Assembly: GCA_015680685.1 (NCBI GenBank)
Contig: MNCI01015933.1
Coordinates: 54,288 to 94,906, forward strand
Direction: 5' to 3'
DNA length: 40,619 nucleotides
Origin: Gnetum montanum
Taxonomy: Eukaryota; Streptophyta; Gnetopsida; Gnetales; Gnetaceae
A program made the translations under genes and the position numbers. Shown here piece after piece: positions 23,851-33,843 of the stretch; within the stretch, counting starts at the first letter, position 1; every line of letters begins with the position of its first letter. The notes below the pieces were generated by a model. That model saw nothing but the letters and a program-made list of their open reading frames with translations, searched no databases and was not told the origin of the DNA.

Positions 23851-25038
23851 ATAATGCCTCAACATATGGACAAGCATGCTCAATCTTTTGAATCTCCCCC
23901 TTCCAACTTAGTTGTGGTGAAGATGGTCATCCATGCTAAAATCTTATAAAGTGCCTCCTCAATTTTTAACTTTTTTTACACTTTTTTTAGTAAGTTTTTC
24001 ATTTTCTTGAATCTTTTACAATTTTTTCTATATTCTACTTTATTTTTTTTATTTCAATTTTTCTTATGTTTCTTTATTTTTCATTATTGCTATTAGGACT
24101 TGGCGCAACTACAGCTACTATCAATGGTAGTTTAAAACTTTACTGATTACTTGATTATGAAATGATTGGATTTCATTTTAGAATTTTAATGTTTACTAAT
24201 GGGATGTTGATTCTTTTCATGTTAATAGGTAGTGAGTCCACATCATCCATCACTCCATCCAACTCTATGGTGTTTCCTCATTTTGAAAATATAAGGTCCC
24301 TTAATAATAAGAACTTATAATGAATTAATGACCTTTGTACTTTCCAAACTTTGGATGAATTAAGTGGATTAACAAGGGTGTGAATTTTAAGGGATTTTTC
24401 ACTTTTGTACCTACCTACCATCTAAGTTAAATCACTATTTCCATGTATTTCTCATCATTCCTTCATTAACCAATAATAAGAAGAAAATTCTTTGCATGGT
24501 GTGGTTCCCATTCGTGAAAAAAAGAAAAATAAAATAAAACAACAATAATGCTAAGAATTCAAAACACACCCCTTAGATATAATAATGGGCTACAAGAACT
24601 AGTTATGGGGATGGAAAGACATGTTACCCATGCCTAAAGACACCCCTCTAACTAAGGTCCTCTTTACTTCTTGCTTCTCTTTTTTTTCTTCTTTAGGAAT
24701 GGTGAGTGGTCTATGGGGAGGTTCTTGTTTCTTAGAGGGTGGAATGGTCTCGAGTGTTGATGCGAAGTCATTGGAAGTGGATGGTCTTAATTTAAACTAA
24801 GCAAGGAAGTTCTCATGTCATAATCAATCACATCTTTTACAAGGGATTTTATGCAACCACCATGGGGAACACCATTCCATGTTCTCTCTCATCCATCACT
24901 CCTTTCCATTAACCACCTTACTACCTCTTCCATTATTATTTTGATGGCTTCATTGTTAAATGGTTGAAATTATTTGATGACTTCTTTGGTAATTTAGCCT
25001 TTAACAATCCACAACCATTAATCATCCTTGGGACCCAC
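23851..25038 (+). other. Spacer after integrase, element B (left part)
   Basis: No gene seen. T-rich at 23965-24080. It shares blocks with the A spacer in inverted orientation, including CTTCTTTAG followed by GAATGGTG near 24690-24710 and the CAACCATTAATCA block near 25010. LTR E interrupts it at 25039. Confidence 0.65.
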
Positions 25039-25072
25039 TGATGAAGCGCTATATAGTCGATGTGCTGACTAG

Positions 25073-25142
25073 GCCACGTATACGAGGCCCCTTATACGCT
25101 GCCGCGCTGATGTGGCCCCATCGACGTAGCCTTCCTGCGTCG
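25073..25142 (+). repeat. 14-bp GCC-headed array in LTR E U3
   Basis: GCC recurs at 25073, 25087, 25101, 25115 and 25129, exactly 14 bp apart, then at 25148 and 25165. Units contain GTATACG, TTATACG, CATCGACG or CTGATG. The array lies directly upstream of the TATA box. Confidence 0.8.
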
Positions 25143-25539
25143 ACGTGGCCCTGTTTATGCAGCTGCCTATCCTGGCCTATAAATAAGAGGGCCTTCCGCC
25201 TCATTTAGGCAGCTTCGATTTAGTTGTAGCGAAGCTCTTGCATTTTGTTTTCGTAGGAGGTAGATTATTTTCCCAAGTGCATGCCCGCAGTGTGATGCTT
25301 GTAATTGTATGGCACCTTTATTCGAGTGTGACGTACTTGGATGTGCACATGACTAGAAATAAAGATCGAGATTACTTCATCATTGCAGCATTCACTTAGT
25401 TTTAATTGCTTAATTATTATTGTTAATTGTTATTATTATTTATTGTTTTCTTAGTTAATATTTCTTTATCATCATTTACTATTCCTATTTTTAAATGCGG
25501 AATGAGTACAACTTAATCACGAGCATTTAAGTGTGACTA

Positions 25540-25589
25540 CTTGGTAACCCAGTAGCGTACCTAGGATCTACGCTTGGTAATCCCAGTAG
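25540..25589 (+). repeat. Paired CTTGGTAAYCCCAGTAG motif in LTR E
   Basis: CTTGGTAACCCAGTAG at 25540-25555 and CTTGGTAATCCCAGTAG at 25573-25589 form a close direct repeat. Pairs or single versions recur at the matching place in the other LTRs of the family. Confidence 0.7.
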
Positions 25590-25930
25590 TAGTCGTGCAT
25601 GAGGTCTAAGATGTGTAAAGATGATTAAGGAACAGATGCTAATCGCACTTAGGTTAGCTTAGACTTCATTTCCTATTACTCATTAGTTTAATCAATATCA
25701 TTCTCCATTGTCTCTAGGAGTAGCAGTAGTTTAGGATCACATCATACGCCTCACTCTGGACTAAACCATATGTGACAAAGCAAATACTAGTCCAGGTGGG
25801 AAGACAACGAACTACGATCAACATATAACTATCTAGATACCACAACTAGCCTATCCATGGAGTTCAATCAGATCGTGCGTGAACACTCATATTCGTATGG
25901 TTGAGTGTAGGGGTACCTTGCCACTCATCA

Positions 25931-26262
25931 CTTACATACTCCTTGGTTTGAGGGCATGCAAGGGTATTAACGACATAAGCTTGCTATGGGGAGGATCCAC
26001 TTGCATACCCCTTGGTTGGGATGACTATCCCTTAGCCATTTCACTCTCAAATCCTAAGCATTCCACATCAATTTCATCTAGTTTTGCACTCCAAATAAAA
26101 TCTCCTTTTTTGTACATATTCTAAGCCCTCTTCAAGAATTTTCCAATATCATAGGCTTTTCTGGCTTTCTTTAGACTCAAATTTCATTGAAAAACTTCTT
26201 ATTTTTACTTATTTTTTTATCTAGAAAAACCTTTTCCTATGACTGCATTGATGCATCCCCCT
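25931..26262 (+). other. B spacer, right part, up to element C
   Basis: Continues the spacer after LTR E. The block GCTATGGGGAGGATCCACTTGCAT (in pieces, 25980-26010) is also in A and C. The first 14-bp unit of the B internal promoter (26247-26260) lies at its end, and element C is inserted two bases later. Confidence 0.65.
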
Positions 26263-27128
26263 TGATAAAGTTAATTTTAGTCTGCAATGATAGTGTATCT
26301 ATGATGTCATTTATTTGATATCATAGCACATGCTACATCATTGTAGATACAATATTGTTGAATGTGTGCAACCTATAAATATAACACTTAGATGCATGAA
26401 TCTACATAAGTTTCATTTCACTAGTAGCAAAACTCTTGCAATTTTATTCCATAGTTAGCCAGAGATTGTATGCCCGCAATGTGGTGTCGAGTGATTGTAC
26501 GGTGTCTTTATTTGAGTGAACTACACTTGGACATAGTTCATGATGCAATAAAGATTGAGATTTCTTATCATCATTGCAACATCCACTTCAGTTTCTTATG
26601 TTTACTTAGAACATTTTTTTCTATTTTCCTAGTTAATTGTGTACTTTACATGAATTTTATTTTACATGTTGAAAGTAAGTGATATGGATACGACTAGTTT
26701 CAAGTACTAAGTAAGTTATCTAGTAACCTAGCAGTGGCATTGCTTGATTTGCTTTTTACTAATACCACTTGGTAATCCCAGTGATGACTACATGAGTCCA
26801 AGGCATGTATGATACATCAAGACCAGATATCCATTGCATTAGGCTAAGTTAGATTTACTTTCTTGTAATTACTTAGACTTAGGATTAGAAACTATTTTCA
26901 TTTTATCATGTTTTCTAGGAGCAAGAATGGCCAAACAATATCATATATCATATACCTCATGGTGAGCTAACCCATACACATAGACTTCACTAGCTCCATG
27001 TGGAAAGATAGTAGTCTTGAACTTAAACCAATTGCTAACATGTTAACATTACCTTGGATTATGATCTAGTTGTGTGTGAATGATTTTGAATTATATGGTT
27101 GGATGTTGGATTACTCCATTGCTCATCA
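26263..27128 (+). repeat. 5' LTR of element C
   Basis: 866 bp, TGATAAAG to CTCATCA. TATA box at 26374-26381 and an AATAAAG signal near 26547. Three 14-bp units (26289, 26303, 26317) with GATATC-like cores lie upstream of the TATA box. Confidence 0.9.
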
Positions 27129-27129
27129 T

Positions 27130-27147
27130 TGGTGTTGATGTTAGGAA
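27130..27147 (+). other. Primer-binding site (tRNA-Asp) of element C
   Basis: TGGTGTTGATGTTAGGAA: the tRNA-Asp site with most C positions turned to T. It is the most decayed primer site of the three, yet it is still aligned one base inside the LTR. Confidence 0.7.
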
Positions 27148-27286
27148 CAAGTCAATGTATTCTGAGTAATTGATTTCATAAAGTTCGTTGTATCAAGAAC
27201 CTAACGTTAAAATCCATAATCTTCTAATAACTCTAAAGCACACTTAACCAAACATCTTAAACCACAACATAACTTCAAACAAAGAT

Positions 27287-29260
27287 ACATCATCACCTAT
27301 CAAAGAGACAAAAAGGGGCAATGATAGAATCAGTGACAAGGAAGAATGGAGTACACCAATGCAAGAAAATATCTCATATGTTCATCACGATCCTTATTAT
27401 TCTAATTTTACTTTCATCTTTCATCAAGATGAGAAACTAAGGTAGAGAGATCTTCAAGGTAACATTGTTCTACCTCTAGAACACTCAGCACCCATCATGC
27501 TTCAAACAACTCTAAGGGGCATGAATCTAAGTAAGGTACTTGACGGGTATCATGTGACCAAACACATGACACGACCCTATTAGCCCATTGAGAAGCAAGT
27601 AAAGAGAGATGTTGCCATGGAAATTAAACATGTCCATAATAAAAGGAAGAAATTCAACTCTCCTATTATCTTAGAAGAGCTTAATTGTGATGCATTCATC
27701 ATTGAGCAACTCCACCAAAATCATGAAGTCCATTTGCAAATACCTATCATCTAATTAGAGGAACCTATCAAAGTTCAACTACATTCCACCCTAGCAGAGA
27801 CATCCAAGAGGGAGGAAACTAACTCAAAATATAAGTAGGACTCAAGGCTAAGAGTTTATGTTGGATCCTATAGAGAATAATACCAGAGTCATGAAAGGAG
27901 GATAAGCTAACACCATTCTTCTACTACCTCACCGTCATCCTCACAATCATTAGTGGACTTTGATAGGAGGAGACTAAGCTACCAAGACCATGATAGGAAG
28001 GAGCGAAGGACTTGTGATTACCATGACTATCACCGAAGGAATTCGGATGAGGAAGATGAAGATTATGAACAAAGAAGATGTAGGGATAGGAGAGATGACT
28101 GAGAACGACATGAGCACGAAGGAGGTATCACTACAATAGAGCCAACAAACCTGATTATGATGATGAACCCATGTTGGCTACTTAAAGCATGATCAACATT
28201 AGGGAAGTTGTTTATATTCTGACTAGGCACATCAAGGATAGCCATATCAAATGGCTAGTTATGAATAACATGCCTAGGTTTGAGGGTGATTATAATGCTA
28301 ATCCTCAACACCACCTTTAAGCATTCCACAATGCCTACACCCTACAAAATATTGAAAGTGATTAGTAGAAATTAAAGTTGTTTCTCTGAAAATTTGTGAA
28401 AGAAGCTGAGAGCTGGTATAGATCACTTGAACCAGAATCAATCAAAAGATGAAGTACAATGTTAGAGCTCTTCAATGATAAATATCAAACTTATTCACAA
28501 GTGTCCAATTTGTAGAAACAAATCCAAGGATGGAAGCAAGGGACCCAAGAATCCCTTGATGCAGCAATGTGTAGGTATTATTCATTATTGCATAGATGCC
28601 TAGGCCATGGATTCTCTCAACAGGAATAGCTAAGGAATATTTTAGATGGGTTATAGAACAAGAACATAGAGACCCTTGGGGTTTATGCCCAAAGAAAATT
28701 GTCAAAGATGTCTAACCATCATATACAAAGATTGATTGATCAAGTGGAAAAGTAGGAAGGCAAGCTAAGAAAGAGAGAATCAATAGAAAAATATAATAGA
28801 GACCCATCTATCAGAAAAAGAGATGTAAGAGTTTGTGATACCCAAAAGGAAGAAAACTTGGATTTGGTAATTCAGAATAAGAATCTACCAATTCAGAAAT
28901 TTGTAACTAACATCACAACAAAGGTAGAGAAAATGTGAGACTCAGTTGATGAAAAATTTATAATAGCATTGAAGATTGTGGAAGAGAGAAGAGAGCAAGT
29001 CTTTGCCAAAGGCAAGGATAAGAACAAGAAAGATTTTAGACAAAAAGGCAAAGTAGCCTTAGTGGCTGAGTGTTCAAACATAAGCTCTGAAGATGAGGAA
29101 GGATGTACCATATACCAATATGAACATCCCAAAGGATGTTGTCTAGTAATGGCACACTCACAAGAAATAGGGGCATATGCACTTAATCCAAAATTTGTCA
29201 AGAAAAAAATGCCCAAATAGTCACCTTATCCTCAAGATAACTACATGCACACCTTCCAAC
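27287..29260 (+). pseudogene. gag: Element C gag
   Basis: Structural protein. The codon aligned with the start Met of A and B is ACA at 27287, so the start is lost. Visible in order: NFTFIFHQDE near 27415, a Ser/Arg/Asp-rich region (27900-28110), the capsid-like segment (MPRFEGDYNANPQHHLQAFHNAY near 28270, SLEPESIKR, ELFNDKYQTYSQVSNL, LGHGFSQQE) and a basic tail. The zinc knuckle at 29104-29139 reads CTIYQYEHPKGC: the second Cys is Tyr. The tail GAYALNPKF matches A and B. Stops such as TAG at a Trp site (near 27440) show both strands were deaminated. C keeps one frame over long stretches. Confidence 0.8.
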
Positions 29261-29865
29261 CAACATACTAGCCAAGTGGAGCCTACCCACAACCACAAGA
29301 GTAGTACCATCAATAGTGGCAACAACCCCAATCATGGATCATGCAACCACCATGCCAACAATATCTATATTGGTAGCCAAACCCATATGGATATTATGTT
29401 CAATATACAACCTCTCCTTGTAATGTTGCAGTTCAGACTCCACAATATTATCCCACTAAGACCACAAACCAACGCCATCAAGAATAAATTTAAACTCAAA
29501 CATGCATCCATCCATAGCTAGTTCTTCCAATTAACATTCAAATCCTCTTTTGCTAGTGCCACCTCCTATCATGCAAGGGGAGCTACTGTCACAACCACAA
29601 CAAAATAGTGCAACAAGAGCAATCAACATGCAAGAGGATGTGATCATGTGCGAACCACAATCTAAGAAACAACCATTCTTTCAAACGAGTTATACGAAGG
29701 TTCGAAGGATGAGGATCACATCTACTTCTATTCCTTTCTCATCTAATCCTTCAAATAATAATAAACTTTCCTCTTCATTAAATTCCAATGTAACCAATGT
29801 CATGCTTACTCAAACAATCACCCATTGGATAAAGGCAACAGCCCTTCCACAAATGTGAACAGATC
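29261..29865 (+). pseudogene. Element C Gag-Pol linker
   Basis: Gln, Tyr and Pro-rich low-complexity reading with stops, matching the linkers of A and B by position, and ending with a TITHWIKATALP-type segment. Confidence 0.5.
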
Positions 29866-30270
29866 CAAGAAGTCCCTTAGTTTACCTTTACATAGTAGAA
29901 CAGACACCATACAAGGCTCTTGATCTCACAAGACATGTATCAAGATTGGAATCTACCATCATTGAAGAAGAGAAATATCCAGTTAGAGCTTGCAGACCAA
30001 TCGATCACCATTCCACCAAGATCTGTGGATGACATGATCACCACCATTAGTGGCTAGTCTTACCTTGTGGATTTTTTGGTAATCCATGTGGGTAAAAATA
30101 AGGGATAATTCCCAATCATCATGAGAATATCTTAGCTTATCACTATTGATGCTAAGCTTGGTATATGAGACTTGTCCTTGGAAATCTCCAAGGAAAATGA
30201 AGCTGGTATCATACAAAGATGTAAAGTTCCATGTATTGCATACATTAATAATGGATGCAATTACATGCAA
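29866..30270 (+). pseudogene. pol (PR): Element C protease, active-site loop deleted
   Basis: Sequence aligned to A and B protease starts PYKAL near 29908 but then jumps to a QDMYQDW-like segment: the Asp-containing loop (DLDSSVNLI in A) is missing. The rest follows in shifted frames, with QLELADQSITIPP-like and PIIMR.S.LITID-like pieces near 29975 and 30110. Non-functional by loss of the catalytic Asp. Confidence 0.65.
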
Positions 30271-30419
30271 AGGATATGGACCATCAAATAGAAAGATACC
30301 AAGCCATTCAATAAATTTATAGAATAAATATGTGTGCAAAAATGTTTATATGTGGAAGCCACACAACAAGAAGGCACCCAATGGTTAATCATAAATGAAG
30401 ACACTTAATCCAACAAGTA

Positions 30420-31990
30420 CATGGCACCAGCAAAGAAAATTGTTAGTGCCTATGTTAAAGACGTTGATAACCTAAAGTAATTGAGGAAAAGGCACTCCTA
30501 CCGGCAAATAAGTCAATAAGAAGAGACAAACTAGGGACAACTGGAGATCTTAGATACTATGGAGCTAGAACCACTAGAACTACTAAAGGCCCTACTAGTA
30601 ACATTAGAGTATGTTTCCTAAAAAATAAGAAGCTAGTAATAATTAAAGTCAACCTAAAATAAGAATAGAATAAAAAGTTGCTAGAAGTGACAGATGGCCC
30701 ACGACATTTTTGTGATCTTACAAATAGATCATGAGAATTGATCTAAGAATTTATCAACATTGGATATATACTAGTCCTACAATCAAACCATGACATCAAT
30801 CCCAAAGAAGGCTCAATCCAAAACTAAAATAAGTAGTCAAGAAAGAGTTGGAGAAATTTCTAAAGGTATGATTCATATATTTTGAATAGTAAATGGATCA
30901 ATCCCTTAGTGATTGCTCCAAAGAAGGGGGGAAACTGGTGAGTATGCATTGATTTATGAATGTTGAACGTTACTACCTTCAAGGATCACTTCCCTCTGCC
31001 ATTTGTTCATTAGGTCCTAATACCATTACAGCACATAAGTATTACAATTTTATGGATGGATACAACAAATATAATTAGATCTACATTGCACTTGAAGACC
31101 AAGAGAAAATGACGTTCACCAGTCCATGGAGGATGTTTGCCTACAAACATATGCCCTTTGGTCTTTGCAATGTGTCAGCCACCTTCTAGAGCTTAGTACT
31201 AAACATCTTCTAGAAATAGATTGGAAACTATGTCAAGGTATTCATGGATAATTTTTCAACATATGGGCTAGATTTCAAGCAAACACTAGATCAATTAGAG
31301 CATGTATTGAAAAGATGTATGAAAACCAATCTCAAGCTTAATTGGTAGAAAAGCCACCTTATGGTCCAAGATGCTATAGTGTTAGGACATAAAGTCTCTT
31401 AGAAAGATATTGAGGTAGATCCTAAGAAAATTCAAGTCATATAGAATATCACTCAAAGACTACAGACAGTAAAAGATGCAAGATCATTCTTGGGTCACGC
31501 AAGATATTATAGAAGATTTATAGAGAATTTTTCAAAGATAGCAAAATCACTTTTGGAACTCACTAAGAAGGATGCATCCTTCAAATGGATAGAGTCATGT
31601 GAAAAGGCATTTGAAGATTTGAAGAAGAAACTAGTTGGGACACCAATGCTTCCATTTACGTGCTTGGTGTAGTACTAAAACAACTAGATGATCAAAAGAG
31701 ACCCTATTATATATACTATGCCAACAAAAGCAGCACCTAGACACAACTAAACTAACCATGATAGAAAAGGAGCTAATGGTTGTGATGTTCACACTTAAGA
31801 AGTTTAGAAATTATGTGCTTAGGTATCAAATTTATGTCTATACTAATCACAGTGCCATCTGATTTCTCATGAATAAACCAATAATAATTCCTAAGGTGAT
31901 AAGATGGCTCATTATTTTGCAAGAATTCAACATCACAATGATCGATATAAGCGCATAGAAAATGTGGTAGCCGATAATCTATCAAGGCTA
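30420..31990 (+). pseudogene. pol (RT-RH): Element C reverse transcriptase and RNase H
   Basis: Pre-RT and RT blocks are spread over two or three frames: PLVIAPKKGGNW near 30905, LEDQEKMTFTSPW near 31090, MPFGLCN near 31150, then VFMDNFSTYG, where the second Asp of FMDD is Asn (31240-31251). The open stretch 31490-31672 gives GHARYYRRFIENFSKIAKSLLELTKKD, the connection region. A deletion near 31650 joins GTPM to the middle of the TDAS block of RNase H. Later RNase H pieces include VYTNHSAI and MNKPIIIPKVIRWL. Not functional. Confidence 0.8.
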
Positions 31991-32135
31991 AAGTGGAATG
32001 CCCAAGATCAGGAAAAACCTTTATCTGACTAGTTCCCTGATGAGAACCATTTTATCAAAATGGTAAAGGCTATAAACTTGACAGGGAAGCCATGGACAAC
32101 ATAATATTTGACTCATCTATTAACATGAGAGCTTC

Positions 32136-32450
32136 ATGCTAATTGGAATAAGAAACAATAAGAACAATTCCTTCATAGAGAAAAAAGATATGAAAATCAA
32201 TGGTAATCTATACAAGATCTATGTAGATGGGTTAGCCAGATGGTGTGTGCCAAAGTGTGACCAAAAGAGAGTTCTACAAGATGCTCATGAAGGTCCATGT
32301 GGTGACCACTATTCAAGGTGCAAAACAACACTCAAACTAATAATGGTAGGCTACTTTGCACACAACTTTGTTTAGAGATGTCCACAACTTTGCACAGTCT
32401 TGTGATAGATTTCAAAAGGATGGAGGAATGATGGCTTCTTAAGAATCTAA
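32136..32450 (+). pseudogene. pol (IN): Element C integrase remnant (zinc-binding end only)
   Basis: The open stretch 32136-32375 contains GNLYKIYVDGLARW, CDQKRVLQDAHEGPCGDHYSRC, the N-terminal HHCC region. It continues out of frame to SCDRFQKDGGM near 32410. The catalytic core and C-terminal domain, about 1 kb in A and B, are absent; spacer sequence follows. C could only have been mobilised in trans after this loss. Confidence 0.8.
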
Positions 32451-33232
32451 AAAATAAAACATGCAATTAATAAACTCCTCCCTTGGACAATACGGCAAGT
32501 GATGATACTCCTTGCAATAGTGGTAGTCTTCCAGTTGTAACTCTAGGATATGAAACAATGCAATGCCACTAGAATATTGTCTGGACTTGGTTTGAATCTT
32601 GGACAGAAAGGCTAATGACTATTTTAACCACTAATAAAACACAAGAATTTCTTATGCCTATGGGAAGACACCTCATGTCCCGATTTCTACAATTCCTTTA
32701 ATGTTCATCTCATCTTATTGTATGAATAATTATAACTTGTGGTTTTATGTACATAGTGTAATTTTCCCAACCTAGTGCTACTAACATGTGTGTTTTGCTA
32801 AATTGGTATGCATTACATTCAAGTCCTTAAGTGCCTAAGAACACTTTTAGGTGTGGTTATACAAGGGCATTAAGGGTTGAAGCCTAATTTGGGGAGGATC
32901 TACTTGTATAATTATTGTATCTTATACCTAGCAAGTGATTCCACATCATCTTGAGCCTTCCAACAACAATAAATGTTAATAAAAACTTTCCTTACCAATT
33001 TAATACATCCATTCATCCATCAAAATTCACACCCATCTCTTATCCATTCAAAACACTTAATGAACTTTCATAGCTCAAGATTTCTTCTTTATGCAATTCT
33101 ATGCCAGTTTCTTGAAAAATATGCATCATTCATAGACCAAGACCCTCTAGACATGTTTCATACCTTTCAAACATTCTACTTGACTCATTTTTTATTAAGA
33201 AAAATCTCAAAAATTTTGAAATTTTCTAGTGT
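32451..33232 (+). other. Spacer of element C
   Basis: No gene recognised. The part 32850-32930 (CAAGGGCATTAAGG, GGGGAGGATCTACTTG) aligns with the B and A spacers. The part 32460-32840 has no counterpart I can see and may be foreign or strongly decayed. Confidence 0.5.
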
Positions 33233-33290
33233 GATATTGTAGCTTTGATATCAGATCTACAATATTGTGCATAGAAAAAACTATATATAG
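33233..33290 (+). promoter_or_regulatory. Internal promoter of element C: three 14-bp units plus TATA box
   Basis: Units at 33233-33246 (GATATTGTAGCTTT), 33247-33260 (GATATCAGATCTAC) and 33261-33274 (AATATTGTGCATAG) are exactly adjacent. TATATATAG follows at 33282-33290. The U3 of this element's own 3' LTR has the same cores in the same order, GATATC, GATATC, AATATTGTAGC (36802, 36816, 36830), then its TATA box. Confidence 0.7.
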
Positions 33291-33477
33291 CATGGGGAAC
33301 TTAGTGAAATTTTCATTTCTCACTTTTGAAGCTAAGAGATTTTTTGCCAATTTTTTCTTCTGAACTACAAGCTCTGACCTTCCAAACTTCAAATGCTCAT
33401 AACTCCATCCTCATAGATCTAATTTCCAAAATTCTTAAACCCATTTGTTCATGAAGCTCTTAACTTAGTTGTGGGGG

Positions 33478-33843
33478 GTACTTGGCGTGATATAAATTAA
33501 CTTTGAGTCAAAAGTTTCTAATGCCTAAAAGGTATTATAAGGGTATGTACGAAAGAAAAAATGAAAATTTTTTAATAAAAATCAATTACACTAAAGCTAT
33601 TAATACTTAAATAATCCTCTTGATGAACCATATAAACTATTATAAACCATAAATAAGAGAAAAATAGATAGCTATGAAGGGTTATAAGGAAACTAACACC
33701 TAAGGGATTTCTTTTTGAAGATTTTTCTAACTTTGTAATCATAACAAGCTAAGAACTTGATCTAGGAAAGGGTACGAGTAAGGAAAGAATTATCAAGAAT
33801 TGGAGTAAACATTTTAATAATTTCCAAACCCTTGGTGATGCAA
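33478..33843 (+). other. Candidate intron before the C 3' ORF, acceptor lost
   Basis: A donor-like GG then GTAC at 33478 aligns with the B donor. At the other end GATGCAA stands before ATG where B has GATTACAG, so the acceptor AG has become AA. Length would be 366 nt. Weaker than in B. Confidence 0.35.

Larger units (their letters stand above)
25039..25930 (+). mobile_element. Solo LTR E in the B spacer
   Basis: An 892-bp LTR with ends TGATGAAG and CTCATCA, flanked by CCCAC (25034-25038) and CTTAC (25931-25935), a 5-bp target duplication with two C-to-T changes. The spacer of element A is continuous across the equivalent point, confirming insertion. It has a TATA box at 25178-25185, an AATAAA signal at 25358-25363, and GCC-headed 14-bp units in U3 (25073-25142). 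No interior sequence follows, so this is a solo LTR left by recombination. It is rich in CG compared with the surrounding elements, so it looks younger. Confidence 0.9.

Noticed and set aside
28893-29216. Minus-strand open frame of 107 codons
   Set aside because: Antisense to C gag, including its zinc knuckle; a shadow.
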